From contig NW_020167525.1 of the NCBI RefSeq assembly GCF_001641265.1, positions 784,501-848,500 of the forward strand: DNA of 64,000 bases. The letters run 5' to 3'. The notes under the pieces were generated by a model. It was not told the DNA's origin, ran no database searches, and worked only from the letters and a program-made list of their open reading frames with translations. The stretch's first letter is position 1. Every line of letters begins with the position of its first letter. The position numbers and the translations under genes are program-made. The DNA comes from Pseudogymnoascus destructans (lineage: Eukaryota; Ascomycota; Leotiomycetes; Thelebolales; Thelebolaceae). Shown piece after piece: positions 12,519 to 23,841 of this stretch.

Positions 12519-13593
12519 TCAACTGCTTTCAGTCTTGTTGATCAGGCCATCCGAAGGCTTGACACGTTGGGCCCATTCACTACACTCACAATTAGCATTC
12601 CATTGTATATGGCAGAGGGGTTAATTCCACAGCGGAAACTCACGTCCAGCTTCCGTCATATATCTTGTGCTTCTCCGCGTCGCCATAACCAGCCTCCTCG
12701 AGAGCAGTGTCGATGATGGCAGCAGTGACACCAGACCCACAGCTACTAATCAACGGCTTCTCCGGGTCGACACCCTTCGATTCGAACACCTTGCGGAGCT
12801 CGTCCTTTGGCAAAAAGGTCTTCGTCGTTGGGTCAAGAACGTCGCCCATAGGAATGCTGATCGATCCAGGCATATGTCCAGAAGACAGTCCAGTCCTCGG
12901 CTCGGCGTCCTTTCCTGACCAGCGCCCAAACGGTCTGGCGTCCAGTATCTGGATGCCTTCGGCACCTTCCTTGTTATAATCTTGGACAACTTCCCTTACC
13001 CCCTCAAACTCAATGACCTTGGACGTGTTAAGCTTTGGGATCCGATAGGCGCAACATTCCACACTGTAGAACTCTCCGGACTCGGTCGGGTAGCCTTCCT
13101 CAACCCAGAGCTTGAAATTGTTTAAAACGTGGACCTGGCCATGCCCGAAAACCTTGAGGGTCCATGCCACCCGGGGCGCGCTGAATATGCCCAGTTCCTT
13201 CGTATCGTAAACCACCACCGTATCATCCGGGTTAATACCAAGCTCGCTCATCGCGGCGGCGAAATCGGATGCAGAGGGAAGCATATGTGGGTATGTGCTG
13301 TGACGGTCTACGACCTTGTCGAGGTCGAAAAAGCGTGCATTAGGAATGCGCTGCTCTCTGAAGGTGTCGATACCCTTGCGGCCATCGTTTGGGAGGAACC
13401 ATGCCGCCGAGAGGGGTATCGTTCGGGGTAGGGTGGATATTTTTGTGGGTGAATTCTTCTTCAGAGCTTCATTGAGCTCCTTGGGTGTGACGAGGTAAGA
13501 AGAAAATGATTTTGTGGCTGCCATCTTGAGCAACGGTGATGTCGAATTCAACCTCGGAGCTCCGATCCGGGCGAGAATCTTAGTTTGTAACAT
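12519..13593 (-). CDS. TUM1: Mitochondrial 3-mercaptopyruvate sulfurtransferase/thiosulfate sulfurtransferase (rhodanese)
   Basis: Exons 13593-12644 and 12579-12519 with a 64-nt intron; 336 aa. The first ~25 residues are basic, hydroxylated and free of acid residues, a likely mitochondrial presequence, with an internal Met24 as possible cytosolic start. Two rhodanese domains follow (~residues 33-170 and ~190-325). The active loop is CGSGVTA with catalytic Cys285; Gly-Ser after Cys is the mercaptopyruvate type, whereas thiosulfate-type enzymes carry CRKGVT. Such enzymes transfer sulfane sulfur, and yeast Tum1 feeds sulfur to Uba4/Urm1 for wobble-uridine thiolation. It is divergent from APC11, 402 bp away. 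Confidence 0.93.
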
Positions 13594-13995
13594 CGCATAC
13601 GGCGCCGTGATGAATATTTGTTGGTGATCAGAGCTGCATGTGAGACAAGACGGGGTTATAAAACCACCCGGGATCTTTGTACACGTTTGAACGATGGCCT
13701 ATCGTCAGTATCCAGAAAGCTTTATTGTATGTTTGTTTGGAGAGGCTCACGGGCGTCTAATGAGGAAGTGCTCCCTGACGCAACCCTGCTATCCCTATCG
13801 CGATAAGTGCTGGATCGCTACTTCACCCGATTCTTATCGGAGTGACTGGCGACGAAATAAATAACATAAACAAACAGCTTGTGATTGACAAAGCTCCACG
13901 CATATATGGTATAGCAGGCCATCACAACAAAGAGACCCCAAAACAGACCCTAAAGTGTTGAATCTGTCTTGTCCACAGTCCCTGCCAACTCAAAT
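13594..13995. promoter_or_regulatory. Divergent promoter region between rhodanese and APC11
   Basis: This 402-bp spacer separates two start codons that point away from each other, so it must hold both promoters. No specific element can be assigned. Confidence 0.5.
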
Positions 13996-14479
13996 ATGAA
14001 GGTCACGATCAGAAAATGGAATGCGGTCGCGACTTGGAGATGGGATATCCCAGAAGACGACGTCTGCGGTATTTGCCAAGTCCACTTTGACGGCACTTGT
14101 CCAACCTGCAAATACCCAGGAGATGATTGCAGTTTATGTGAGCCTTCATAACATAACTGGATGCCCCAAATACCATGTCGGTTTGCTGATCTATACTGCC
14201 CAGTGTCCGGGAAATGCGGTCACAACTTCCACATGGTGAGAGACTACCACTCTCTAACATAAGACAACAGTTGCTAATCCATCACTAGCATTGCATCGTC
14301 GAATGGATCAAGCAAGACTCCTCGAAGGGCCAGTGTCCAATGTGCAGACAAAGTAGGTTTTCAGCCGTCCCACGTAGCTGCCAACACAGCCCTAACATAC
14401 CTACTTTACAGAATTCGAATGGACTGAAACCATCGCAACCGACGACCAAGAAGAGGGAACAAACACTGCCGCAGCATAA
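13996..14479 (+). CDS. APC11: Anaphase-promoting complex subunit 11 (RING-H2)
   Basis: Four small exons (13996-14137, 14204-14235, 14289-14352, 14412-14479) splice in consistent phases to 101 aa; the gene is invisible as one ORF. The product starts MKVTIRKWNAVATWRWDIPED, the highly conserved Apc11 opening, then CGICQVHFDGTCPTCKYPGDDC, GKCGHNFHMHC, IVEWIK and CPMCRQ, the complete Zn-binding RING-H2 set. Apc11 with the cullin Apc2 is the catalytic core of the APC/C ubiquitin ligase that targets securin and mitotic cyclins. Length and spacing match the family. The acidic Thr/Ala-rich tail after EFEW is short and species-specific. Confidence 0.95.
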
Positions 14480-14861
14480 CTACTCCTATCCGACTATACG
14501 AAGCATGAAACGAGAACTGTAACGATGGCGATGGCGGGGCGGGTACTGGGGAGAAACATTGTTTTCAAGGCGTTAAAGGAGCATCCACACAGACCCAGCA
14601 AGGCGCTACAGTCTTCTATCCAACCTCAAGGCGCTTTATACCACGGCATCTGATACCCAAAGTCATTAATCCCCCCTCCCCCAGAGTTTGATGCCCAGCC
14701 CAGCACCGCGCCCAAAGAACGCGTGATCACGTGGAGATAAGAGGTATATATGAGGCCTCGCTCACCAGGTCCAGCCAGAGCTCTTTGACATCAGTTGTGC
14801 CTGGCCACCTCCTCCTCCCATCAAATCTCTGAATAACTAACCCCCCCCGGGCAAACACACA
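14480..14861 (+). promoter_or_regulatory. Promoter region of the 14862 gene
   Basis: A TATATAT box at 14745-14751 lies about 110 bases before the ATG. A pyrimidine-rich stretch and a CTAAC run follow at 14805-14845, typical of fungal leader sequence. Confidence 0.45.
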
Positions 14862-15731
14862 ATGTCCCCATCCACATCACAATCTCTGCCTACGGGAAAG
14901 GATCCCCCAGACAGCACCACTCATCCCGCCGCCAGCCTCGTCACCTCCCCTCGTCTCCCGTACGCAAATCTGCAGCCGTCACAACAGGCTCAAGAGCCGC
15001 AGCAGGAAAGCATCATGGCACCACGGCCGGCATTCACACCCTTCTTCACCCTCGTCGATGACGCTACGAGCGGCAGCACGCACCACCCGGTAAACGTGCG
15101 GTACATCTTCTCAGACGACGATCAGGACCTCACAGACGAATACCTCGCTGCTATCTCCTCTGCGCCCTCTCCGCACTCGAGCTCGCATATCGCGCACTCC
15201 TCTGAGTCATCGAGCTTTACTTCCTTTTCGCGGCAGCAGCAGAGAATACCATCTGGTGGAGAGCCAAGGGAACCGGAACATATAACGCTACTCCTCGATC
15301 TTGATGCGAGCGGTACGGCTGTGACAGCCTTCCATTCCCTCTCCCCCTCGTGGCAACTCCTCTCCGCTTCCATCACCAAAGCTCCTACCTGGGAATCCGG
15401 CCCCGCCGCCGACGACGGGGAGGATGAGTTGGCAGCGCGGTTTATGTTGAGGCTTGAAGGGACGAAAGGGAGGGATGAGGGGATGAGGGAGAGGGTTAGG
15501 GGGGTGTGGAAGGATCCGGGGGAGGGGGTGAGGGCGGAGGATTTTCAGGTGTTGGTGGAGGAGTTTGAGAAGAAGATGAGGGTTTTGAGGACGGTGGTTG
15601 ATACGGGGAGGGATACTCTTGGGTTGGAGGAGGAAGAGCAGGAGGATGGGGGAGGCGATGAGGGGGAGCATGAGCAACAGCATGAGGATGAGGGGGAAGG
15701 CGAGGACGAGAAGGATGGGCCGAGGGAGTGA
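14862..15731 (+). CDS. Unrecognised acidic fungal protein, 289 aa
   Basis: Single-exon ORF opening at ATG 14862, close behind a TATA box. I do not recognise a named family. The first ~50 residues are Ser/Pro/Gln-rich; residues ~55-100 hold a more ordered segment (FTPFFTLVDDATSG followed by VNVRYIFSDDD). Residues ~135-255 look folded, with alternating hydrophobics (ITLLLDLDASGTAVTAFHSL) and then two charged helices. The C-terminal ~40 residues are almost entirely Glu, Gly and Asp. Codon use in the second half becomes strongly G-rich (GGGATGAGGG type). It has no signal peptide or membrane segment. Confidence 0.7.
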   Translation: MSPSTSQSLPTGKDPPDSTTHPAASLVTSPRLPYANLQPSQQAQEPQQESIMAPRPAFTPFFTLVDDATSGSTHHPVNVRYIFSDDDQDLTDEYLAAISSAPSPHSSSHIAHSSESSSFTSFSRQQQRIPSGGEPREPEHITLLLDLDASGTAVTAFHSLSPSWQLLSASITKAPTWESGPAADDGEDELAARFMLRLEGTKGRDEGMRERVRGVWKDPGEGVRAEDFQVLVEEFEKKMRVLRTVVDTGRDTLGLEEEEQEDGGGDEGEHEQQHEDEGEGEDEKDGPRE

Positions 15732-16369
15732 GAGTGAGGAACGGACATGTGTTTTGGAGTCAAGGAGCGGGTTGTTAGCATCGCGGGCACATTATGGATG
15801 GGGGGGTATACCACGTCCTGCAGGACACAGAGACAGAAGGCAACTCTCCCATAGAAACTAGCCATGCAGAATCAGGCACCCGCAATAAAGGAGTCGTTAT
15901 CACATTTATCACATAAACTAGACACAGTGCCAAATTAACCGTAATAATTTTGAAGACCTATATATAATACCCCCCTCCCCCAGGAACAACATCTCGCATC
16001 CATCCCCACCCCCCCACCTCCCGGAATTCCCCTCCACGGAGGCAAGAGCTGTCAGGATGTCCAATGCAAAACATTCCCCATTATCATTCAGAAGAGGACA
16101 AAGTAAAAGGGCCAGGTGTCTCGACAGGTATTTTAAAGGAAAAGCTGGGTTGGTATCCGTACACTACAACTAAGAGCACAACAAAAACAAAAGGAATCAC
16201 CCTCCCCTCCCTTCCCCCACCCCACCAACCTCAGGACAGGAGCAGAAAAGGGAGCAGAGAGTAGTAGTCCAACAAAAATTAACGCCGTGTATGCGAAAAA
16301 TAAGCGCGAGGGGGCCGGGAATCAAACGCGCTGTACAGTATCGTCCGTTCACACCGTGTGCTGGGGTGT
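15732..16369. other. Convergent intergenic region
   Basis: Separates the 14862 gene and the syntaxin gene, which converge. It is C-rich with several poly-C runs at 15968-16022. No gene seen. Confidence 0.5.
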
Positions 16370-17717
16370 TCAACCAATCCACGGCAGACCCCTCTTCTCA
16401 GCAGCATTGGCGACTTTGTCGATTGTTTCTTTCGAGAGGGATGCGATGACGGATTCAATGGATACACCTCCTGTGCCGGGACGGGGGGCAAGGTGGCCGT
16501 GGATGTTGTACATGATGTCGCGCTTGGCGGCGTTGTTGTTCGATTTGGGGGCCTGGTTGACGAGCTTGACGACGACGACGGCGACGACGATGATGATGAT
16601 GATGATGACTGCAGATGTGTTAGCAAGTTGGTCTTCGCGGCTAATAGAGGGATAAACAAAATGGACAGGTAATACGTACGAACAATACCCAAGCAGTACC
16701 ACTTCTTGCGGTTGCGCGAGCGGGCAGTCTTGATAGCCGTCCCGATGTGCTCAGTCCCCTTATCGAGGTTCTCCTGCACCTCCTCGCCCTTCTGCTCAAT
16801 CATTGTGACCGAGTCCTCCTGCTGCACCACCAGCGCCTCCATATCCTGGAACAGCTGCGCCAGCTCAATCATCTGCGACTCGATCTTCTGGATCGCCGCG
16901 TGGCGGTTCTGCACGTTGCTGAGCGCCTGGCGCGACTGTCCGCGGCGATCGCTCTGGAGCAGGGCCTGGCTGAACACCTGCTGGTTAGACGTATCCTCGA
17001 CCGCCTCGCGCACCTCAGCCTCCGACGCATCAGGTCTGACAATCTTATACTGCCTTGCCATCTGCGCCTGCAGCTTCTTGCGGAAGTCGCTCTCGACGTT
17101 CTGGTAATGGTTGATGGCGGCCTTGAGCTTGCGGTCCACCTTGCCGAGCTGCGGCGCGTTCTTGGGACTCCCGGACTCGGGCTGCTGCTTGATCGACTTG
17201 ATGCGCGCCGCGAGGCTGCGGTACATGGTCATTGTCTCGGAGCTCATGGCGTCCAGCTGGCTGTTGGTCGCGCTCTGCTGGCTGGAGTCCGGGTCGTCGA
17301 GCGCGCGCTGCTGGAGCATGCGGATGGTTTCGAGGTTGCGCTCGATGGCGTCGATGCCTTTGTCGATCTCGCGGCACTCGTTGAGGATGGCGTTGGGGTC
17401 TTGTTGAAGGCCGAATTGCTGGCCGTTCTGGGCCAAGGGCTCCAGTTCGACGTTTTGGCCTGGGAAGCGGGTGTTAGGATGATTTCGAAGCTGGGATCAA
17501 TGCGGAATTTGGCTCACCACCATAGCTGTCACGGCCTACAGCTCCTCCGTAGCGGTTGTTTCCTCTGTATCCTCCACCGTTGTAACCGCCGCCCGATGGT
17601 TGGGTATCCCGCTGGTCATATGGGTTTGACCCACCGCCATAGCTGTAGGAGAAAGGTCAGTACGATGCGACGATTTATTGGATTGGTGTGTACTGACTTG
17701 TTATTGTACTGTGCCAT
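16370..17717 (-). CDS. SSO1: Plasma-membrane t-SNARE syntaxin (Sso1/Sso2 type)
   Basis: Four exons, 17717-17698, 17642-17518, 17459-16680 and 16608-16370, join in phase to 387 aa. A tiny first exon (MAQYNN) and a Gly/Tyr/Asn-rich N-terminal tail precede the Habc three-helix bundle (~residues 70-190). The Qa-SNARE motif follows (~225-285, VQNRHAAIQKIESQMIELAQ, with the zero-layer Gln in FQDMEALVVQQ). The basic RSRNRKK precedes a membrane segment of Val and six consecutive Ile codons, split by the last intron. It pairs with Sec9 and Snc to fuse exocytic vesicles at the hyphal tip. Unusually, about 50 residues follow the membrane anchor, where Sso proteins normally stop within a few residues. 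Confidence 0.92.
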
Positions 17718-18345
17718 TGATGCGTTAGCTACAATTCTCGTAACATCAAAAGTAATATCGCAACAAGTAAGGGGTATACTTGATGGTCGAAGGAGGGGGG
17801 GAAGGTTAACTTGCGCTCATTTTTGGATCGAGGGACACCACAGCCCCTAAACTAGATAGACGCTTTGTTGACTTTGGCTCGGGTAGAAGCTGGCGCCTGA
17901 TGTTGAAGCTTTCAATTGCACAGCCAAGCAATAATTAATACTGATGGCCTCCTGCTTGTCGTGTGTCGCTATCGCGTCTATTTTGATGGAACAAATGTGA
18001 TGTGTGCAGCTGTGTGGAATAGCTGAGGCCAAGAAAGATCGAGGACAAAGGAAGGCTGGATGGGCCACAGAACGTTCTGCCACAGACGCGGTAAGCGAGT
18101 TGAGATATGGGGTCCAGGTACCTCCACTAGAAGAGGTACATACTCTGGAGTGTAGACAGGCATACAAGGGTAAGTAGAAGAGTAGAGAGAGTACAAGAGT
18201 TAGAGATGCTCGATGCTCGATGCACCTGTGGGTTGTTATTACACTGCCAGGAAGGAGCGACAACACCACATAAAATACCCTCATGAGTTTCCACGGCGCC
18301 CTCGGAAATATCATATCCTCTGCGCACATTCTACCTAATCCAACC
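17718..18345. other. Intergenic between syntaxin gene and tRNA
   Basis: Contains the syntaxin promoter next to 17718. A 166-codon open frame on the minus strand (17850-18347) has no recognisable homology and partly overlaps the tRNA; I treat it as chance. Confidence 0.5.
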
Positions 18346-18444
18346 ATCGTGGTGCCAGAGTGGTTAATGGGTATGACTCGAATGCTTTAATGCGATAGAT
18401 ATCATATGGCTTCGGCCGCGTAGGTTCAAATCCTGCCCACGATG
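18346..18444 (+). tRNA. tRNA-Ser(CGA) with an intron
   Basis: A full class-II cloverleaf can be folded. The acceptor stem is ATCGTGG/CCACGAT (18346-18352 with 18437-18443) and the discriminator base G is 18444. The D stem is CCA/TGG around AGTGGTTAA. The anticodon stem is TATGA/TCATA with loop CT-CGA-A. A ~18-nt intron follows base 37 (TGCTTTAATGCGATAGAT). The long variable arm is GGC-TTCG-GCC, as in serine tRNAs. The T arm is GTAGG-TTCAAAT-CCTGC. An intron at 37/38 fits the nuclear tRNA splicing endonuclease. CCA is not encoded, as expected. Confidence 0.93.
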
Positions 18445-18445
18445 A

Positions 18446-18450
18446 TTTTT
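18446..18450 (+). terminator. RNA polymerase III terminator
   Basis: A run of five T residues begins two bases after the tRNA discriminator base, the standard Pol III stop. Confidence 0.85.
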
Positions 18451-18547
18451 AATATGTTTTTGTTGCAAGTTATATACAATCCCATCTGCGGCTGCAACAT
18501 CTGCGGTAGCAATGCTGGCGAGGGCCGTGACCAAAGAGAGGAATAGT

Positions 18548-18590
18548 TGAAAGCTTTATTGCGAGCTTTATTGCGAGCTTTATTGCGAGA
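18548..18590. repeat. Three tandem copies of a 13-bp unit
   Basis: The unit AGCTTTATTGCG (12-13 bp) occurs three times head to tail just beyond the 3' end of the gene at 18665. Confidence 0.8.
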
Positions 18591-18664
18591 AAATGGGTTG
18601 CTTCTTGGTGGGAAAGTAAGTTGCCAGGATAGAAAGCCACGCTCTACACACCCCTCCCCTCCCT

Positions 18665-19355
18665 TCAAACATTAACCCACCCCAACCCCCCAACCCACCT
18701 CCTCTGTCCCGCACACATAAGACACCTCCTCTGCACCCCCAAATTCGACACCGCACACCCGTGACGCACCTGCCTCCTACACTGCGAGCACGCAAACCCG
18801 TGCGCCCCGCCGTCGCCGTACATATCAACATCGATATCCATCTCCATCGCATCGCCATCCCCATTAACAAGCACCAAATCGCAGTCCTCGCAGTTCGTCT
18901 CCTGGAAGCATGGCGCTGCTGATGAGGGGGTGGTCGAATGGGCGCTGGGGTCGCGACGTGCTGGGAGGGCCCAGAAGGAGTGGAGTGAGGATTGCTGCTG
19001 GGGCGGGGCGGACATGAGGGTTGTAGGTTCTTGCTGCGGGTATGTGGGTTCGGCTTGCTGCTGGTGTTGTTTTTGGGCTGAGAAGAGAAGGTTGAGTGTG
19101 TTTTCTGGGGGGAGTTAGCTTTGATTCAAAAGACGACGCGAGCCAAGCCGGCGTACCGTGGATCTGGTGCTCCGAGGGGCGGTTATCGCGAACGCGTTTT
19201 CTGGTCCGGCTGGAGAGGTGGAGGGGGGTGATTTCATGCCCGAATTGGGATGGGTAGGGGGTTGAGGCCATGGTGAGTGATTGTGTTGGGCTGGCGGACA
19301 TGGAGAAGCTCTGGCTGGACATCTCGGAGTCGGAGCGCTTGCGTTTGAGGAGCAT
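18665..19355 (-). CDS. Unrecognised 212-aa protein with a CxxC zinc-binding-like C-terminus
   Basis: Exons 19355-19157 and 19104-18665 with a 52-nt intron in phase 1. The N-terminus has two basic patches (LLKRKRSDSE and SRTRKRVRDN) that could direct nuclear import, separated by Ser/Met-rich sequence. A Gln-rich linker follows. The C-terminal ~75 residues contain CEDC, then ACSQCRRQVRHGC and RRCLMC; the paired CxxC motifs suggest one or two bound zinc ions. I do not know a named family. It is divergent from MHO1, sharing a 383-bp upstream region. Confidence 0.75.
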
Positions 19356-19738
19356 TTTGATTGAGTGAGGGTTGGTGATTGAGTAACTAGAAGATATGAG
19401 GTGATGTATTGATTTATCGGTATATTCTTTTGTAAATATCTGTTTTGTAATGATGGGATGGTGGAATTGATGTGTAAGGAGGTCTGAAAGAGGTGGCTGG
19501 AGGGAAATGTATTGGAACCGCGTAAAGTGCCATTTGCGAAGACGCGACTTGGGCTAACACTAGGGTTATTATCGGTTATCGCTGATATCAGGATAACAGG
19601 TCGACCATCCATCCGCCTTGTCAGCCTCGTGGTGCAACAGCCCGAGATCGTACGAATACGCAACTCCTCAGAGAGATATTGTTGAAGATCACCTCGGGCA
19701 ATCATACTACATTCAGAATATAAGAGGTTATTGCGAAA
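19356..19738. promoter_or_regulatory. Divergent promoter region, 18665 gene and MHO1
   Basis: The two start codons point away from each other across 383 bp, so both promoters lie here. No individual element identified. Confidence 0.45.
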
Positions 19739-20775
19739 ATGTCGACCAGAGCTGCAAGCCATGCAGGCTCGTGGTATTCCTCAGCTCCGGCGACACTCTC
19801 GAGTGAGCTCGATGGCTGGCTGGCTCAGGTTCCCGACAGCATCGATGGCAACAAACTACCTGTTCCAGGTGCGAGGGTGATTATTGCCCCGTGAGTATTA
19901 ACATATTCTCATATACTATGAGCGCATTCTAATTCAAGTCTAGTCATGCCGGCTACTCATATTCCGGCCCTGCTGCTGCTTGGGCGTATAAGTCCCTGGA
20001 CCTCTCAAAGGTCAAACGCGTCTTTCTCCTGGGCCCGTCCCACACCCTGTACCTGTCCGGCTGTGCGATATCTTCTCAAGAATACTATGCTACGCCATTG
20101 GGCAACCTCAAACTAGACCAGGCAACCATCAAAGAACTTCAAGCAACTTCGAAGTTCGACCCGTGGAAAGCGAAGTCCGAGGAAGCTGAACACAGCCTTG
20201 AGATGCACCTCCCTTACATCTACAAGGTCCTTGCCAACACCTTCAAATCCCCCGACGACTTCCCTCAGCTCGTTCCAGTCCTCGTCGGCGCCACATCTGG
20301 ACCGACCGAGCGAAGTTATGGCCAGATATTTGCGCCTTACCTCGCTGATCCAACATCGGTCTTCGTGGTGAGCTCAGACTTCTGCCACTGGGGCGAGAGA
20401 TTCCAGTATACATACTACCTCCCCGCATCACCTTCTGCAAACTCGGACGGCTACAGCCTCCGTCGACGCGATAAAACGCCTACAAATCCCTGGATTCATG
20501 AGAGTATAGGCAAGATAGACAAACTGGCCATGGATGCCATTGAACAAGGGACGCACCAGGGCTTCCTGGACAACTTGGAGGATACAGGCAACACTGTATG
20601 CGGGCGTCATCCTATTGGACTTGTCATGGCAGCGTTAGAGGTTCTCAAACAAGAGGGGAAGATCTCCGCTGAGAATGGTGGGCGATTTAAGTTTGTTCGG
20701 TATGAGCGCAGCAGCGACGTGAAGGATATCAAGGACTCTTCGGTCAGCTACGCATCTGCGGTAGCCATCCTTTGA
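19739..20775 (+). CDS. MHO1: MEMO1-family protein (Mho1)
   Basis: Exons 19739-19890 and 19944-20775, with a 53-nt intron that splits the conserved APHAGY motif; 327 aa. The start MSTRAASHAGSWY is the conserved opening of the family. Putative copper/iron ligands equivalent to the human Memo His/His/Cys set are His52 (HAGYSYSG), His84 (LLGPSH) and Cys270 (VCGRHPIG). EHSLEMHLPY and SSDFCHWGERF are family signatures. Human Memo acts as a reduced-copper-binding protein and effector of receptor signalling; yeast Mho1 has links to invasive growth. The fold resembles aromatic ring-opening dioxygenases. The ATG at 19739 is in a good position and yields the full N-terminus. Confidence 0.95.
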
Positions 20776-21055
20776 TGGCCCAGAGATACTCACCCCTAGA
20801 GATAGAAGGAATTATTAATTTGCTCATTGAAGTACGCTGAGGCCGTGTCTTATAATTATGTAGAAGTTGAAAAAGTCTAAGCCTCCATAATGGATCTCTG
20901 ATTCCACGGTGGGGGACAATCCTTGGTGAATCCCCGCTAGAAGCTCGTCCCGCACAGACCAAGCGCACGGACCATTTTGTTTATCACCTGAATTTATCTT
21001 CCATTGCCTCTCGTCGAACTTTTTTGCTGTCGAGGTAGCAAGTAATATCGGCGCC

Positions 21056-23841
21056 ATGGACGTCCACCGCTGTCGCTTCGTGCCATATTCCCCGTCAACA
21101 ATCAATGCCGTAGCATTCTCTCATTCGCATATCGGCAGAGCGAATAAATCTGACACCCTCCGCCTTGCGATAGGACGAGCTAACGGTGACATCGAGATCT
21201 GGAACCCGTTAAATGGCGCCTGGTTCCAAGAGACGATCCTGCGAGGCGGCCAAGACCGCAGCGTAGACGGGCTGGCCTGGGTCCAGGATCCAGATGAGGA
21301 AGACCACGATGGCAAAATTATACCGGGAAAACTTCGACTCTTCAGCATCGGCTACACTACAACGGTGACGGAATGGGACCTTGAGCGCCTGCAGCCGCTT
21401 CGCCAATCGAGCGGGAACCATGGCGAGATCTGGTGCCTGGCTGCGCAACAGCAATTGGCACCTGGTCAGCAACAGGAAAATGGGGCTTGGAATGGCCAGA
21501 ACTTGATCACTGGGTGCACAGACGGTGCTCTCGTGCTTTACTCTACGGCCGATGACGATCTCCAGCTGCAGCGTGTTCTTGTTCGGCCATCGGCGAAGAA
21601 GGCGAAGATTATAAGCGTCAACTTCCAGGACCGCAACATTGTGGTTGCTGGATGCACAGACAGCACAATCAGAGTTTATGACAGTCGAAATGGGTCGTCG
21701 ATTAGGAGCATATCACTTGGCAGCGGGCCATCGGGTGGACCGAAGGAGATCATAGTTTGGGCAGTGAAATGCCTGCCGAATGGGAATATCGTGTCTGGAG
21801 ACTCTACCGGAGAACTGCGGATATGGGATGGAAAGACTTATACCTTGATTCAACGTATCAAGAGCCACCGACAGGATATTCTCAGTCTTGCAGCGAGTGC
21901 AGATGGATCGACGGTGTTTAGCGGAGGCATGGATAGACGGACCGTCGTTTACAAGCAGTCAGGAGGCCCGAAATCTCGTTGGGCAGAAGTCAGCCATAAA
22001 CGTCTCCACAACCACGATGTCAAGACTATGACCTCCTTCGAGGGACGTGGGATGAGCTTCGTTGTGTCTGGTGGTATGTTTTACACCCCATTGGCCAATT
22101 CTACAAATACTAATAATCATTAGGACCCGATGCGACACCAATCGTCCTTCCCCTCCGGGAATTCGGTGCGGAGAACCAGCGCATGCTGCCATACCTCCCC
22201 CAAGAACCGATAGTGCAAAGCGTGCCAGCGAAGAGACTTCTGATGAGCTGGTGGGACCGGGAGGTTCACATCTGGCGCGTGAGCAAGCTTACGCAAGCCA
22301 ACGACAATGCCGAATCCGACAGCGAATCCGAGGAGCGTCACCGCAACAGGAAGTTAGTGGCTAAGGTCATTATCAAAGGAGAAGCTAATATCAATTCTGC
22401 TTCTGTGGCGGCACATGGTGGTCTTCTCGCACTATCCACGAACAGTGAGGTCAAACTCTTCCAACTGAGATCACGAGGTGGGAATCAAGGAGACGCTTTG
22501 AGAGTGTCAAAGTTGGATCTTTCTGAAAAATTGTCCCGTGGTGGGGCACGACTTGTTCAGTTTTCTCCGGATGGCCAATGGCTTGTAATCGTGCGAAGAG
22601 ACAACCGCATCGTTGCCACGCGTATCGTGGGTGACGTTGCAAGGTCGCCGTCAGCTGTCAGGGCCTTACCCTCTCCCGCAAAGCTTTCACGACTGGACAG
22701 GAAGGTAGACAAGGCTACTAGGTTTGGCGGTCTGGGAGACTACGAGAGGAATATCAACCGCATCGCCTTTTCGTCTGACGGCCGCATTCTGGCAGTTAGC
22801 GATCTAGCTGGATACATCGATACCTGGCTCTTGAAGGACGATGGCCCTGACTCGGATGATATAGCACAGAGTGACGCGTCTCCAGAATCATTGTCGGACG
22901 AATCGGACGGCGAAGATGCAACTAAGTCGATTACGTTGAGAGGACAATTCTGGACGCGTAACCCATCCACCTCTTCTCTTCCCAAGCTTCCTGCAGCTGC
23001 TGTTGTGCTATCGTTCCGACCATGTGCTGCATCGATAGCGCCCGAGACGGAAGACCGCATGTTAGTGGTAACGGCGACATCTGCCGTTTTTGAGTTTGAA
23101 GCCAAGAGTGGCAAACTGACCGCTTGGTCGAGAAGCAACCCCACCACAAAATTTCCCGAGGAATTCAAGGGTCTTCGGGACCAGGCCATGGGGTGCTTGT
23201 GGGATGTAGCAGACTCTAAAGAGAGACTATGGCTATATGGGAGCAAGTGGATGTTCATGTTCGACCTCTCACGAGACTTCCCACCCGAGACGGAAGCGAA
23301 CGCACAACGCAAGAGGAAACACATGCACATCGCCGGCCAGGATAACCCGCGCAAGGGCACCTCCGGCGCAGGAAGTAAGATCCCCGACGAGCAGCTCACA
23401 AGCGGCATGTCACGAAAAATGCAGCGGGTAATCCACGAGGACGACAACAGCAAAGTGCGTGAGATCAACCTGCGGAACCACCGGGGCATCCTCGACGACG
23501 ACGAGGATGACGACGAGGACCGCATGGACTATGGCAAGAGCAGCGACGAGGTGGGGGCCGCACAGGGCAAGTTACGTCGCGGTGGGGACGCGGAGGGGGG
23601 AGCACAGGCAGGCGAGCTTACTGAGTACGGCGACGAGGAGGGCAGTTCAGATCAACCGCCACACTGGTGGCATACGTACAAATACCGACCCATTATGGGG
23701 ATAGTCAGCCTGGGTGGTGGTGGTGGCGAGGCTCCGGGCAGCAGCGGGTTGGAGATTGCGCTGGTGGAGCGGCCGGAGTGGGAGCTGGAGTTGCCACCAA
23801 GGTACTATGGGGACCAGGAGTGGGAGAAGCGTGGACTGTGA
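21056..23841 (+). CDS. UTP4: U3 snoRNP (t-UTP) protein Utp4/Cirhin
   Basis: Exons 21056-22073 and 22124-23841 with a 50-nt intron; 911 aa. It opens MDVHRCRFVPYSPSTINAVA, the typical Utp4 start, and carries two seven-bladed WD40 propellers, with recognisable units such as DGLAWV, LRLFSIGYTTTVTEWDL and NIVSGDSTGELRIWD in the first and IAFSSDGRILAVSDLAG in the second. A disordered acid/basic insert (~residues 690-830, with DDDEDDDEDRMDYG) separates these from a short conserved C-terminal end containing YRPIMGIVSL. Utp4 belongs to the t-UTP/UtpA complex that binds nascent pre-rRNA first and starts assembly of the small-subunit processome. It lies 280 bp downstream of MHO1 on the same strand. Confidence 0.95.

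Noticed and set aside
16747..17850. 367-codon plus-strand open frame
   Set aside because: Antisense shadow of the syntaxin exons; Leu/Arg-rich composition is typical of reverse reading of helical proteins.
17850..18347. 166-codon minus-strand open frame
   Set aside because: No recognisable motif, partly overlaps the tRNA-Ser gene and its promoter area, and has no supporting splice or homology.
22740..23525. 261-codon minus-strand open frame
   Set aside because: Shadow of the UTP4 second exon, with Ser-rich translation of its acidic insert.
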